NCBI RefSeq assembly: GCF_004328645.1
Contig: NZ_CP031395.1
Coordinates: 186,001 to 250,000 of the forward strand
DNA length: 64,000 nt
Reading direction: 5' to 3'
Source: Hylemonella gracilis
GTDB taxonomy: Bacteria; Pseudomonadota; Gammaproteobacteria; Burkholderiales; Burkholderiaceae_C
The notes beneath the pieces are model-generated. The model was given only the letters and a program-made list of their open reading frames with translations. It searched no databases and was not told where the DNA came from. A program made the position numbers and the translations under genes. Position 1 is the stretch's first letter. Each line of letters starts with the position of its first letter. Below, piece by piece: positions 25,539-34,770 of the stretch.

Positions 25539-26618
25539 TCACGTCGGGGGGCGCACGCCCTCCCAGGCGTCCTGGAGCAACTGGCGGATCGCCGCGCGCT
25601 CCAGCGGTCGGGGGTTCGGATACTGGTTCTGCAAGGCAATGTCGCACGCCTGGTCCAGGTCCGCGGCCTTCATGCCGATGTCGCGCAGGGCCACGGGTGC
25701 GCCGTTCGCACGGGCCAGGTCGTAGACGGCCTGGGCCGCCGAAACACTGCCCGACCCGCTTGCGCCATTCAGGGCCCGTGCAATGCGCCGCATGGCCTCG
25801 GGCGCGGCGACACCGTTGTAGGCCAAGGCCTGCGGCAGCACGATGGTGTGCGTCTCGGCATGCGGCAGCTTGAAGCTGCCGCCCAGGGTATGGCAAAGCT
25901 TGTGGTGCAAAGCCATGCCCACATGGCCCAGCACCGTGCCGCACAACCACGTGCCATACAGCGCGTCACCTCGCGCCGCGAGGTCCCGTGGGTTGGCCAC
26001 GATGCACGGCAGCGCGCGGCCGAGGGCGGCGATGCCCTCCTCGGCCATCAGGCTCATGATGGGATTGCCTTCCACCGAGTACAGGCCCTCGGCCGCGTGA
26101 GCGATCGCGTTGATGCCACTGGTGACAGACAGGGTCGCGGGCAGGCTGAGCGTGAGCTCGGGGTCGTAGATCACGGTGCGCGGCAGCACGCGCATGTCCT
26201 TGCCGGTTTTCTTCAGCCTGCCATCGGTCAGACCGTAAATCGGCGTCATCTCGCTGCCCGCGTAGGTGGTGGGAATGGCCAGGATGGGCAGGCCCGAATC
26301 CAGGGCGATGGCCTTGCCCAGGCCCGTGGTCGAGCCGCCGCCGATGGCCACGGCGCAGTCCGCGCCGAGCCGCCTCGCCACCTCGCGAGCCTCGTGTGCA
26401 GTTTCCAGCGGCACGTGCATCACGGCGCGATCGAACACGCCCGCGGCGCGCGCGCCCAGCATGTCAACCACCTTCTCGGCCGAGGCCCGCTGCTCGGGCG
26501 TGCACAGCACCAGGGCCTTGGTCGCACCCAGTGCTGCGATTTCCTCGCCCAGTTGCGAGAGGGCGCCCGCGCCGAAAACCACGCGCGCGGGCTGGGCCGT
26601 GTAGATGAACGAATTCAT
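25539..26618 (-). CDS. Maleylacetate reductase
   Basis: 359-residue iron-alcohol-dehydrogenase superfamily enzyme that reduces maleylacetate to 3-oxoadipate with NAD(P)H. Family signatures: N-terminal MNSFIYTAQPARVVFGAGAL, nucleotide loop AIGGGSTTGLGKAIAL, IPTTYAGSEMTPIYGLT, INAIAHAAEGLYS, and HHKLCHTLGGSFKLPHAETH. Maleylacetate is the product of the nearby hydroxyquinol dioxygenase, and 3-oxoadipate is the substrate of pcaIJ in the same transcription direction, so the pathway is contiguous. It is the last gene of the pcaIJF-bug run, after a 240-bp gap, so it may also have its own promoter. Confidence 0.93.
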   Translation of the reverse strand: MNSFIYTAQPARVVFGAGALSQLGEEIAALGATKALVLCTPEQRASAEKVVDMLGARAAGVFDRAVMHVPLETAHEAREVARRLGADCAVAIGGGSTTGLGKAIALDSGLPILAIPTTYAGSEMTPIYGLTDGRLKKTGKDMRVLPRTVIYDPELTLSLPATLSVTSGINAIAHAAEGLYSVEGNPIMSLMAEEGIAALGRALPCIVANPRDLAARGDALYGTWLCGTVLGHVGMALHHKLCHTLGGSFKLPHAETHTIVLPQALAYNGVAAPEAMRRIARALNGASGSGSVSAAQAVYDLARANGAPVALRDIGMKAADLDQACDIALQNQYPNPRPLERAAIRQLLQDAWEGVRPPT

Positions 26619-26859
26619 GCCGCTGCCCCAAGCCCGGCGTCTGCCAGGTCATTTTTCGCGTGCATGGCCAGATGACCAGCCATGGGCAACCCTGGCTTGC
26701 CCGCTTTCAGAAAAAACATCGCCACGTGCTGCTCCTCGTTGGGCTGCAGTGTTGGACAAAGACCGGACCGGTGCAAGCCGAAACCGGGAAATCACTTTTT
26801 CGGTGGACGCAAAAAACTTGCAGGTGCACGGACTGCACGGACGCGCCCCTGATCTGGCA

Positions 26860-27846
26860 TCAGTCCACGCTGGCGCCGGATTCCTGGACCACCCTGCGCC
26901 ACTTGATGGCTTCGGCGGTGATGAAGGTGTCGAACTGCCGGGGCGTTTCGTAGACAGGCTCGGCGCCGAGCTCGGCCAGTTTGGCCTTCACCTCGGCCCG
27001 GGCCATGACCTTGCCCAGGGCGGTGTGCACAGTCTGAATCACGGCCGGGGGCGTCTGGGCCGGCGCGAACAGGCCGAACCACGAGGTGGCCTCATACCCC
27101 TTGACGAACTCGCCGATGGACGGCGTGTCCGGCAACTCGGGCGCGCGCTTCGGCGTCGTCACGGCCAGGGGCACCAGCTTGCCGGCCTTCACGTGGGGCA
27201 GGGCCGAAGGCATGTTGTCGAACATGATGTCGATCTGCCCGCCCAGCAGATCGGACATGGCCGGACCGCTGCCCTTGTACGGCACGTGGGTCATGTCCAC
27301 CCGGGCCAGGGACTTGAACAACTCACCCGACAGATGCACCGACGTGCCGCTGCCCGAGGAGCCGAAGTTCACCTTGCCGGGATGGGCCTGGGCGTAGGCG
27401 ATCAGTTCGGGCACAGTCTTGTAGGGCTTGTCCGGGTGCGCGACCAGCAGATTGGGCACGTTGGCCACACGCGAGATGGCCGCCATGTCCTTGATCGGAT
27501 CAAAACTCATCTTCTTGTAGAGAAAAGGGTTGATGGTTTGCGTGCCCACCGCGCCCATGTACAGCGTGTAGCCATCCGGCGCCGACTTCACCAGGAAGGC
27601 TCCGCCGACGTTGCCGCCCGCGCCGGGCTTGTTGTCCACGATCACCGACTGCTTGAGTTCATCGCCCAGATGCTGACCGACCACGCGCGCCAGGATGTCG
27701 GTGGCACCGCCCGCCGCGAAGGGCACGACGATGGTGATGGGTTTGTTCGGGTAGGTCTGGGCCTGGGCCAGGCCGCAGAACGCGAGCAGAGAGGTCACGC
27801 ACAGCGTTGCGAGGCGCGCCCGGTGCGAGGTCAGTTGCATGCACAT
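26860..27846 (-). CDS. Bug/TctC family tripartite tricarboxylate substrate-binding protein
   Basis: 328-residue exported solute-binding protein. Signal peptide LATLCVTSLLAFCGLAQAQ, then the family start TYPNKPITIVVPFAAGGATDILAR, VDNKPGAGGNVGG, DGYTLYMG, and VPYKGSGPAMSDLLGGQIDIMF. Bug proteins bind carboxylates and aromatic acids. No TctA/TctB permease is nearby, so it is an orphan binding protein, possibly serving a shared permease or sensing. The start at 27846 has AGGAGAC 6 bp upstream. It lies 23 bp after pcaF in the operon, suggesting an aromatic or dicarboxylate ligand. Confidence 0.92.
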   Translation of the reverse strand: MCMQLTSHRARLATLCVTSLLAFCGLAQAQTYPNKPITIVVPFAAGGATDILARVVGQHLGDELKQSVIVDNKPGAGGNVGGAFLVKSAPDGYTLYMGAVGTQTINPFLYKKMSFDPIKDMAAISRVANVPNLLVAHPDKPYKTVPELIAYAQAHPGKVNFGSSGSGTSVHLSGELFKSLARVDMTHVPYKGSGPAMSDLLGGQIDIMFDNMPSALPHVKAGKLVPLAVTTPKRAPELPDTPSIGEFVKGYEATSWFGLFAPAQTPPAVIQTVHTALGKVMARAEVKAKLAELGAEPVYETPRQFDTFITAEAIKWRRVVQESGASVD

Positions 27847-27869
27847 GTTGTCTCCTTGTAAAAATACGA

Positions 27870-29090
27870 TCAGACTTTTTCGAGCACGACCGCGATGCCC
27901 TGGCCGACGCCAATGCACATGGTGCACAGGGCGTAGCGCCCGCCGCGCTGGTGCAGCTGGTTGACAGCGGTGGTCACCAGGCGCGCGCCGCTGGCACCCA
28001 GCGGGTGGCCGAGCGCGATCGCGCCGCCCCAGGCGTTGACGCGCGCGTCATCGTCCTTCAGTCCCAGTTGGCGCAGCACGGCCAGGCCCTGAGCTGCGAA
28101 CGCCTCGTTGAGTTCGATCACGTCGATTTGGTCCAGCGTCAGTCCGGTCTGCACCAACACTTTTTGCGTGGCCGGCGCGGGACCCATGCCCATGATGCGG
28201 GGGGCCACGCCGGCGGTCGCCATGCCAACCACGCGCGCGCGCGGCGTCAGGCCGTGGCGGGCGGCGGTCTTTTCGTCGGCCAGCAGCAGCGCGCAGGCGC
28301 CATCGTTCACGCCGCTGGCGTTGCCCGCCGTCACGGTGCCATCGGGGTTGACCACCCCCTTGAGTTTCGCCAGGGCTTCGAGGCTGGTCTCGCGCGGGTG
28401 CTCATCCCGGTCCACCACGATGGCCTCGCCTTTCTTCTGCGGGATCGTCACCGACGTGATTTCGCGCGCCAGGTGTCCGGCCTTCTGCGCGGCCACGGCC
28501 AGCAATTGGCTGCGCAAGGCCATTCGGTCCTGGGCTTCGCGCTCGATCTTGAAATCGGTCGCCACGTTCTCGGCCGTCTCGGGCATGGCGTCCACGCCGT
28601 ACTGCGCCTTCATCAGCGTGTTGACGAAGCGCCAGCCGATGGTGGTGTCGTACACCGCGTTGGCGCGGCTGAAGGCGGATTCGGCCTTGGGCATCACGAA
28701 AGGCGCGCGGCTCATGCTCTCCACGCCACCCGCGATCATCAACGTGGCTTCACCCGACTTGATGGCGCGCGCCGCGCTGCCCACGGCGTCCAGGCCCGAA
28801 CCGCAGAGGCGGTTGATGGTCGCACCCGGCACCTCGATGGGCAGGCCCGCCAGCAGCAAGGCCATGCGCGCCACGTTGCGGTTGTCCTCGCCGGCCTGAT
28901 TGGCGCAACCGTAGAGCACGTCACTCACCGCACCCCAGTCCACCCGGGGATTGCGCGCCATCAGGGCCTTGAGCGGGATCGCACCCAAGTCATCGGTGCG
29001 CACGGAGGACAGCGCGCCGCCGTAGCGACCGAAGGGAGTGCGGATCGCGTCGCAGATAAAGGCCTGGTGGCTGGTGGTTTGTTGACTCAT
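27870..29090 (-). CDS. pcaF: 3-oxoadipyl-CoA thiolase
   Basis: 406-residue thiolase that cleaves 3-oxoadipyl-CoA with CoA to succinyl-CoA and acetyl-CoA, the final step of the 3-oxoadipate pathway. Catalytic cysteine in INRLCGSGLDAVG (near residue 92), catalytic His in WGGAIALGHPLGASGAR, and second cysteine in CTMCIGVGQG. The sequence GCANQAGEDNRNVARMALLL is typical of PcaF/PaaJ. The start at 29090 follows a GAGGAGA sequence. It is the third gene of pcaIJF. Confidence 0.95.
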   Translation of the reverse strand: MSQQTTSHQAFICDAIRTPFGRYGGALSSVRTDDLGAIPLKALMARNPRVDWGAVSDVLYGCANQAGEDNRNVARMALLLAGLPIEVPGATINRLCGSGLDAVGSAARAIKSGEATLMIAGGVESMSRAPFVMPKAESAFSRANAVYDTTIGWRFVNTLMKAQYGVDAMPETAENVATDFKIEREAQDRMALRSQLLAVAAQKAGHLAREITSVTIPQKKGEAIVVDRDEHPRETSLEALAKLKGVVNPDGTVTAGNASGVNDGACALLLADEKTAARHGLTPRARVVGMATAGVAPRIMGMGPAPATQKVLVQTGLTLDQIDVIELNEAFAAQGLAVLRQLGLKDDDARVNAWGGAIALGHPLGASGARLVTTAVNQLHQRGGRYALCTMCIGVGQGIAVVLEKV

Positions 29091-29136
29091 GAAGAAATCT
29101 CCTCGCTTTGTGTCTAGGGGCTGCGCGTGCGACGCT

Positions 29137-29784
29137 TCAGGCTGTTGCGATGGGCTGGCCCACCATGTTCTCGAGTTCGGCATGGCTCAGGCCCTCCACC
29201 TTGTCGATCAGCTTCAGGCCCTCGGGCGTGCACGCGAACGTCGCAAGCTCGGTATAGACACGCTTGACGCATTGCAAGCCTGTCAGCGGATAGCTGCATT
29301 GGCGCACGAGCTTGCTCTCGCCCTTCTTGGTCAGCAGGTCCATCATCACCCAGGTCTGCTTGGCGCCGATGGCCAGGTCCATGGCGCCGCCCACGGCGGG
29401 GATGGCGCCGGGCTCGCCGGTGCTCCAGTTGGCAAGGTCGCCCGTGGTGCTGACCTGGAAGGCGCCGAGCACGCAGATGTCCAGGTGCCCGCCGCGCATC
29501 ATCGCGAAGCTGTCGGCATGGTGGAAGAAGGCCCCGCCCGGCAACAGCGTCACCGGCTGCTTGCCGGCGTTGATGAGGTCATAGTCCTCCTGCCCCGGAG
29601 TCGGCGCGGGCCCCATGCCCAGGATGCCGTTCTCGCTCTGCAAGATGATTTCCATCCCGGTGGGAATGTGGTTGGCCACCAGCGTGGGCTGGCCAATGCC
29701 GAGGTTGACCACCGCGCCATCCGGAATGTCCTGGGCGATGCGTAGCGCGATTTCGTCTTTGCTGCGTTTTTGATAGCTGCTCAT
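29137..29784 (-). CDS. pcaJ: 3-oxoadipate CoA-transferase subunit B
   Basis: 215-residue beta subunit of a class I CoA-transferase moving CoA from succinyl-CoA to 3-oxoadipate. The active-site glutamate is in LQSENGILG (near residue 50), with GIGQPTLVANHIP before it and GGHLDICVLGAFQV after. The ATG at 29784 is preferred over one six bases upstream because AGGAG directly abuts the latter. It works as a heteromer with PcaI, whose gene ends 31 bp upstream. SCOT-type acetoacetate CoA-transferase is an alternative, but pcaF and maleylacetate reductase next to it favour 3-oxoadipate. Confidence 0.94.
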   Translation of the reverse strand: MSSYQKRSKDEIALRIAQDIPDGAVVNLGIGQPTLVANHIPTGMEIILQSENGILGMGPAPTPGQEDYDLINAGKQPVTLLPGGAFFHHADSFAMMRGGHLDICVLGAFQVSTTGDLANWSTGEPGAIPAVGGAMDLAIGAKQTWVMMDLLTKKGESKLVRQCSYPLTGLQCVKRVYTELATFACTPEGLKLIDKVEGLSHAELENMVGQPIATA

Positions 29785-29815
29785 CGTCATCTCCTGTGTT
29801 CGACTTCAGTCACTT

Positions 29816-30532
29816 TCAGGCCGCCTTCTTGAACCCGCCGGCCTGCGTCGCCACGCGCGCGATCTTCACGACCTTGCTGACGAAAATGCCGGGAGTCACG
29901 ATGGCCTCCGGGTCGAGCTCGCCCAGTGCCTTGACCTCGTGCACGGTGGCGATGGTCTGCTTGGCCGCCATGGCCATCACGGGGCCGAAGTTGCGCGCCG
30001 CCATGCGGTAGGTCAGATTGCCCCAACGGTCACCGGCTTCGGCCTTGATGAGGGCCACGTCGCCGTGGATGGGGTACTCCAGCACATAGTGCCGCCCGTT
30101 GATCTCCCGCGTCTCCTTGCTGGAGCCATCCTTGTTCTTCGCGATCTCGGTGCCATAGCCCGTGGGGCAGAAGAAGGCGCCGATGCCCGCGCCGGCCGCG
30201 CGCATGCGCTCGGCCAGATTGCCCTGCGGCACCAATTCCAGTTCCAGCTTGCCATCGCGGTACAGCCCATCGAACACATGGCTGTCCGCCTGGCGCGGAA
30301 AGCTGCAGATGATCTTGCGCACGCGCCCGGTCTTGAGCAGCGCGGCCAGGCCAGTGTCGCCGTTGCCCGCGTTGTTGTTGACCACGGTCAGGTCCTTCGC
30401 GCCCTGCGCGATCAGGCCATCGATCAGCTCCGCAGGTATGCCTGACGTGCCGAAGCCGCCAATCAGCACGGTGGCTCCATCCTTCACATCGGCCAGTGCG
30501 TCCGCCACCGAGGCGACGATCTTGTCGATCAT
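29816..30532 (-). CDS. pcaI: 3-oxoadipate CoA-transferase subunit A
   Basis: 238-residue alpha subunit of the 3-oxoadipate CoA-transferase. The CoA-binding loop VLIGGFGTSGIPAELIDGL is near residue 20, followed by TVVNNNAGNGDTGLAALL and the block GRHYVLEYPIHGDVALIKA. It is the first gene of pcaIJF-bug and is divergent from the IclR regulator, with an operator region between. Confidence 0.94.
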   Translation of the reverse strand: MIDKIVASVADALADVKDGATVLIGGFGTSGIPAELIDGLIAQGAKDLTVVNNNAGNGDTGLAALLKTGRVRKIICSFPRQADSHVFDGLYRDGKLELELVPQGNLAERMRAAGAGIGAFFCPTGYGTEIAKNKDGSSKETREINGRHYVLEYPIHGDVALIKAEAGDRWGNLTYRMAARNFGPVMAMAAKQTIATVHEVKALGELDPEAIVTPGIFVSKVVKIARVATQAGGFKKAA

Positions 30533-30561
30533 GGAATTGCTCCTCTTTGATGATCCGAGTA

Positions 30562-30592
30562 TGTTCGCCTAAAGAACATTTGTTCGTATAAT
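30562..30592. promoter_or_regulatory. IclR-type operator and promoter between pcaI and the regulator
   Basis: Three half-sites: TGTTC (30562-30566), GAACA (30574-30578), TGTTC (30581-30585). The last two form the perfect palindrome GAACA-TT-TGTTC. A consensus -10 (TATAAT, 30587-30592) for the regulator gene directly follows, so binding would occlude its promoter. Confidence 0.6.
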
Positions 30593-30625
30593 GAATTCTA
30601 GACCAGCTGCCTACCCTGCCCTGTC

Positions 30626-31435
30626 ATGCCACCCGCCCAGCCCGCGACACGCCCCGAGACTCAGCGCCCCGGCGACAGCTACGTGCAGTCCTTCGCGCGC
30701 GGGCTGGACGTCATCCGATCCTTCAGCGCGCAAGCGCCTGCGCAAACGCTGAGCGAAGTCGCCGCGCGCGCCGGCCTGACCCGCGCGGGCGCGCGCCGCA
30801 TCCTGCTCACGCTGCAGACCCTGGGTTATGTGGAAAGCGACGGCAAGCTGTTCCGCCTGACGGCACGCATCCTGGACCTGGGCTTTGCCTACCTCTCCTC
30901 CATGCCCATCTGGAGCCTGGCCGAACCGGTCATGGAAGCGCTGGTGGAAGAAGTCAAAGAATCCTGCTCCGCCGCGGTGCTGGACGGCACGGACATCGTT
31001 TATGTGCTGCGCGTGCCCACCCACAAGATCATGCGCAACACCCTGGGCATCGGCTCACGCCTGCCGGCCTACTGCACCTCGCTGGGCCGCGTGCTGCTGG
31101 CCGAGCTGGACGATGCCCAGGTGCTGCACCGCCTTGAGGCAAGCCCGCCCCGGGCCATGACCCGCCACACGACGACCGAGCCGCAAGCCCTGTTGGCCAA
31201 GATCCAGCAAGTGCGCAAGCAGGGCTGGAGCCTGGTGAACCAGGAACTGGAAGAAGGACTGCTCTCGTTGGCGGCCCCCATTCGGGGCCGTGCGGGCCGC
31301 GCCATCGCGGCGCTCAATCTGAGCGGCCAAGTGAACCGCACCAGCGCCAAGGTCGCGCAGGAGCAATTGCTGCCCCCCCTGCTGCGCGCCGCCCAGACCC
31401 TGAGCGAACGGCTGCGCCTGGGCCAGACGGGATAA
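30626..31435 (+). CDS. IclR family regulator, PcaR/PcaU-like
   Basis: 269-residue IclR-type regulator. The N-terminal winged helix (residues about 20-80: SFARGLDVIRSF, LSEVAARAGLTRAGARRILLTLQTLGYVE) is followed by the effector domain (LTARILDLGFAYLSSMP, DIVYVLRVPTHKIM, GSRLPAYCTSLGRVLLAEL, RAIAALNLSGQVNRTS). It resembles PcaR/PcaU/PobR-group regulators that respond to 3-oxoadipate or protocatechuate. Divergent from pcaIJF, it probably activates that operon. It is followed 7 bp later by the DUF1841 gene. Confidence 0.92.
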   Translation: MPPAQPATRPETQRPGDSYVQSFARGLDVIRSFSAQAPAQTLSEVAARAGLTRAGARRILLTLQTLGYVESDGKLFRLTARILDLGFAYLSSMPIWSLAEPVMEALVEEVKESCSAAVLDGTDIVYVLRVPTHKIMRNTLGIGSRLPAYCTSLGRVLLAELDDAQVLHRLEASPPRAMTRHTTTEPQALLAKIQQVRKQGWSLVNQELEEGLLSLAAPIRGRAGRAIAALNLSGQVNRTSAKVAQEQLLPPLLRAAQTLSERLRLGQTG

Positions 31436-31442
31436 TCGCCCC

Positions 31443-31904
31443 ATGTTCCAGCCCTCCCATGCCGACGTGCGCCGCTTCTTCTGCGCCGTCTACGCCAAGT
31501 CCCGCGCAGGCCAGCCGATGGAAGCCATCGAGCAGCTCGCCAGCCAATGGATCAACGAACACCCCGAGTACCACGCCGACCTGGCCGACGCGGACACCGC
31601 CGTCGCCCAGGTGTATGAGGGGGGCTACGCCGCGCAGCCAGACGGCACGCACGGGGCGTCCATGAACCCCTTCCTGCATCTGTCCATGCACCTGTCCATC
31701 AGCGAACAGAGCAGCATCGACCAACCCCGTGGCATCCGCCAGGCCGTCGAGCTGCTGGCGGCGCGGCGCGGCGACCTGCACGCCGCTCACCACGACGCCA
31801 TGGACTGCCTGGGCACCATGCTGTGGGAAAGTCAACGCGCAGGCCGCGCGCCCGATGGCGAGGCCTACATCGCCTGCGTGCAGCGCAAGGCAACACGAGA
31901 CTGA
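31443..31904 (+). CDS. DUF1841 family protein
   Basis: 153-residue cytosolic protein of unknown function. MFQPSHADVRRFFCAVYAKSRAG, WINEHPEYHADL, and NPFLHLSMHLSISEQSSIDQP with RGIRQAVELLA are the family pattern; the HLSMHL histidines are conserved and could bind metal, but no activity is known. It starts 7 bp after the IclR gene and ends at a terminator. Confidence 0.87.
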   Translation: MFQPSHADVRRFFCAVYAKSRAGQPMEAIEQLASQWINEHPEYHADLADADTAVAQVYEGGYAAQPDGTHGASMNPFLHLSMHLSISEQSSIDQPRGIRQAVELLAARRGDLHAAHHDAMDCLGTMLWESQRAGRAPDGEAYIACVQRKATRD

Positions 31905-32008
31905 GGGTGGAGACAGGGAGACACCGCGGTTCGCTCACGGCGTGCGGACCGTCACCCAGACGGCAGCGCGCGCTGCCACTCTCAGAACACACACACAAAA
32001 AACCAAGA

Positions 32009-32037
32009 AAAAAAGCCGCTCGATGAGCGGCTTTTTT
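32009..32037. terminator. Bidirectional terminator between DUF1841 and cytochrome c4 genes
   Basis: Perfect 12-bp stem AAAAAAGCCGCT / AGCGGCTTTTTT (32009-32020, 32026-32037) with a short CGATG loop. Confidence 0.93.
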
Positions 32038-32054
32038 GTGGGGGTAGGAACAGC

Positions 32055-32735
32055 TCAGCGGAAGCGGCTTTCCGGCACCGTCTTCACGTCGCCCGGCAGG
32101 CTGCTGATGTAGTTGGCCAACTCCTTCAGCTCGGCATTGCTGAATTGCTTGGCGATGCCGCCCATCACGCCATTGGCGCGGCCCCAGGTCGCGTGCGGCT
32201 CGGTCTTGTAGGACTTGAGCGCCACGAACAGGTAGTCCGCCGGCTGGCCCGCCACCTTGGGATAGCTGCCGTCGATCGGCTTCGAGAAGCCCTCGCCGTG
32301 GCAGGAAACGCAGGCGCCCTTGGTCAGCAGCTCGGTCACCTTGGCCGACGGAGCCGGCGCGGCCGTGGCGGCCACCGCCAGGTTCTGACCGTGCGCGGCG
32401 TAATAGGCCGCCAGATCGGCGATGTCTTGTTCGCTCAGGCTCTCGGCGATGCCACGCATGGACGGATGGCGACGATCGCCCTTCTGGTAGGCGTGCAAGG
32501 CGGCCGAGATGTAGGGGGCGTTCTGCCCCGAGATCTTCGGCACTTGGTACACCTCGGGGAACGTGGCCTTGTAGCCCGGGATACCGTGGCAGCCGATGCA
32601 CATGGCATTCTTCTGCTCGCCCGCCTTGGCGTCACCCTTGATCTCCTGGGCAGACACGGAGGCAGCGGAAAAAGCCGTCACGCCCGCGACAAGCAGGGAA
32701 GAGAGCGCCAGCGCCAAATTCTTGAGGTTCTTCAT
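32055..32735 (-). CDS. Diheme cytochrome c4
   Basis: 226-residue periplasmic electron carrier with two tandem cytochrome c domains. Signal peptide ALALSSLLVAGVTAFSAASVSAQ, first heme motif CIGCH (residues 46-50), second CVSCH (142-146), each followed by KISGQNAPY / KVAGQPADYLF and an axial Met region. Cytochromes c4 pass electrons from the bc1 complex to terminal oxidases, so it may serve the oxidase encoded earlier. The ATG at 32735 gives the signal peptide; longer frames run into the divergent MoxR gene. Confidence 0.94.
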   Translation of the reverse strand: MKNLKNLALALSSLLVAGVTAFSAASVSAQEIKGDAKAGEQKNAMCIGCHGIPGYKATFPEVYQVPKISGQNAPYISAALHAYQKGDRRHPSMRGIAESLSEQDIADLAAYYAAHGQNLAVAATAAPAPSAKVTELLTKGACVSCHGEGFSKPIDGSYPKVAGQPADYLFVALKSYKTEPHATWGRANGVMGGIAKQFSNAELKELANYISSLPGDVKTVPESRFR

Positions 32736-32882
32736 TTTGCGAGGACAATCAGCCTGTGGTTGAATCGTTCGGCGGCGATTATATCTGCGGGCTCCGCGCC
32801 CGCGCGCCAATCGCGGCTCGTGCGGTACGCGCCGCGTCACGTCACGATCCCCCGGCTTGCCCCTTGCACCCATGACCCACCC

Positions 32883-33734
<852 letters not shown>

Positions 33735-33834
33735 AGCAGCCCTGTCCGACCACCCCAAGCGGGGGGCGGACACCCAAGGGCGCAAACGCGCCCGGACGCG
33801 CGCCACCCCACCCCGAACCCACGAAGGAATACCC

Positions 33835-34056
33835 ATGAGCCCCCAGTTTCGCCAGGCATTCAAGGAAGGACTGGCCGACGCCGCCGGCTTCGTCATCGGC
33901 GCCCTGGCTGGCTGGGGCCTGGGCCTGCTGCTCGGACTGGATTTCTTCTCCGCGCCCGGTGCCTACGGCTGGCGCGAGATTGCAGGGCTGGTCCTGATCG
34001 CGCTGGGCTGTGGACTGGGCAAGACCGTGGCACGCCGCGTCATCGCCGCACGCTGA
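33835..34056 (+). CDS. Small glycine-rich membrane protein
   Basis: 73 residues with two hydrophobic stretches (DAAGFVIGALAGWGLGLLLGL and IAGLVLIALGCGLGKTVA) separated by FFSAPGAYGWRE. GAAGGAA lies shortly upstream of the ATG. Not recognised as a named family; probably an inner-membrane hairpin. It is located between moxR and the acetyltransferase gene, 100 bp after moxR. Confidence 0.75.
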   Translation: MSPQFRQAFKEGLADAAGFVIGALAGWGLGLLLGLDFFSAPGAYGWREIAGLVLIALGCGLGKTVARRVIAAR

Positions 34057-34101
34057 CACACCCTACCCCCACTTCTTCATTGATCAGGAGCAACAAGCAC
34101 C

Positions 34102-34731
34102 ATGGCGTTTGTCGAACCCGTCACCTTCCGCGGCCTGCATGTCCGGCTGGAGCCCCTGGCCCAACGCCACCACGACGATCTGGTGGAGGCCGTGCAGGAC
34201 GGCGAACTCTGGAAGCTCTGGTATACCAGCGTGCCCACGCCCGAGGGCATGAAGGCGGAGATCGACCGGCGGCTCGGCCTGCAGGCCCAGGGCAGCATGA
34301 TGCCCTTCGCCATCGTGCTGCCGGACGCGGCCTGGGCGGGCGACCTGGCCAACCGCGCCGTCGGCATGACGACCTATATGCACATCGACGCGACGAACCG
34401 GCGCGTCGAAATCGGCAGCACCTGGTACCGCCGCGCCGTGCAGCGCAGCCCCATCAACACCGAATGCAAGCGCCTGCTGCTGGGCCACGCCTTCGAGGCA
34501 CTGAACTGCATCGCCGTGGAGTTCCGCACTCACTGGTTCAACCAGGCCAGCCGCGCCGCCATCGAACGCCTGGGCGCCAAGCTTGACGGCGTGCTGCGCA
34601 GCCATCAGATCAACCCACATCCGGACGCCAAGGGCACATTGCGTGACACCTGTGTTTACAGCATCATCGCGAGCGAATGGCCTGCGGTGAAGGCGCACTT
34701 GGACTACCAGCTAAGCAAGCCGCGAGGCTGA
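34102..34731 (+). CDS. GNAT family N-acetyltransferase
   Basis: 209-residue acetyltransferase of the RimJ/RimL-like GNAT group. FVEPVTFRGLHVRLEPLAQRH at the start, then VGMTTYMHIDATNRRVEIGSTWY, and the acetyl-CoA region TECKRLLLGHAFEALNCIAVEFRTHWFNQASRAAIERLGAKLDG. The protein substrate or small-molecule acceptor is unknown. AGGAG precedes the ATG. It lies between the moxR and VWA genes and is transcribed with them. Confidence 0.9.
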   Translation: MAFVEPVTFRGLHVRLEPLAQRHHDDLVEAVQDGELWKLWYTSVPTPEGMKAEIDRRLGLQAQGSMMPFAIVLPDAAWAGDLANRAVGMTTYMHIDATNRRVEIGSTWYRRAVQRSPINTECKRLLLGHAFEALNCIAVEFRTHWFNQASRAAIERLGAKLDGVLRSHQINPHPDAKGTLRDTCVYSIIASEWPAVKAHLDYQLSKPRG

Positions 34732-34770
34732 TCTGCAGACAGGCGTATCGCAACGCCAGAAGGGCGCACC

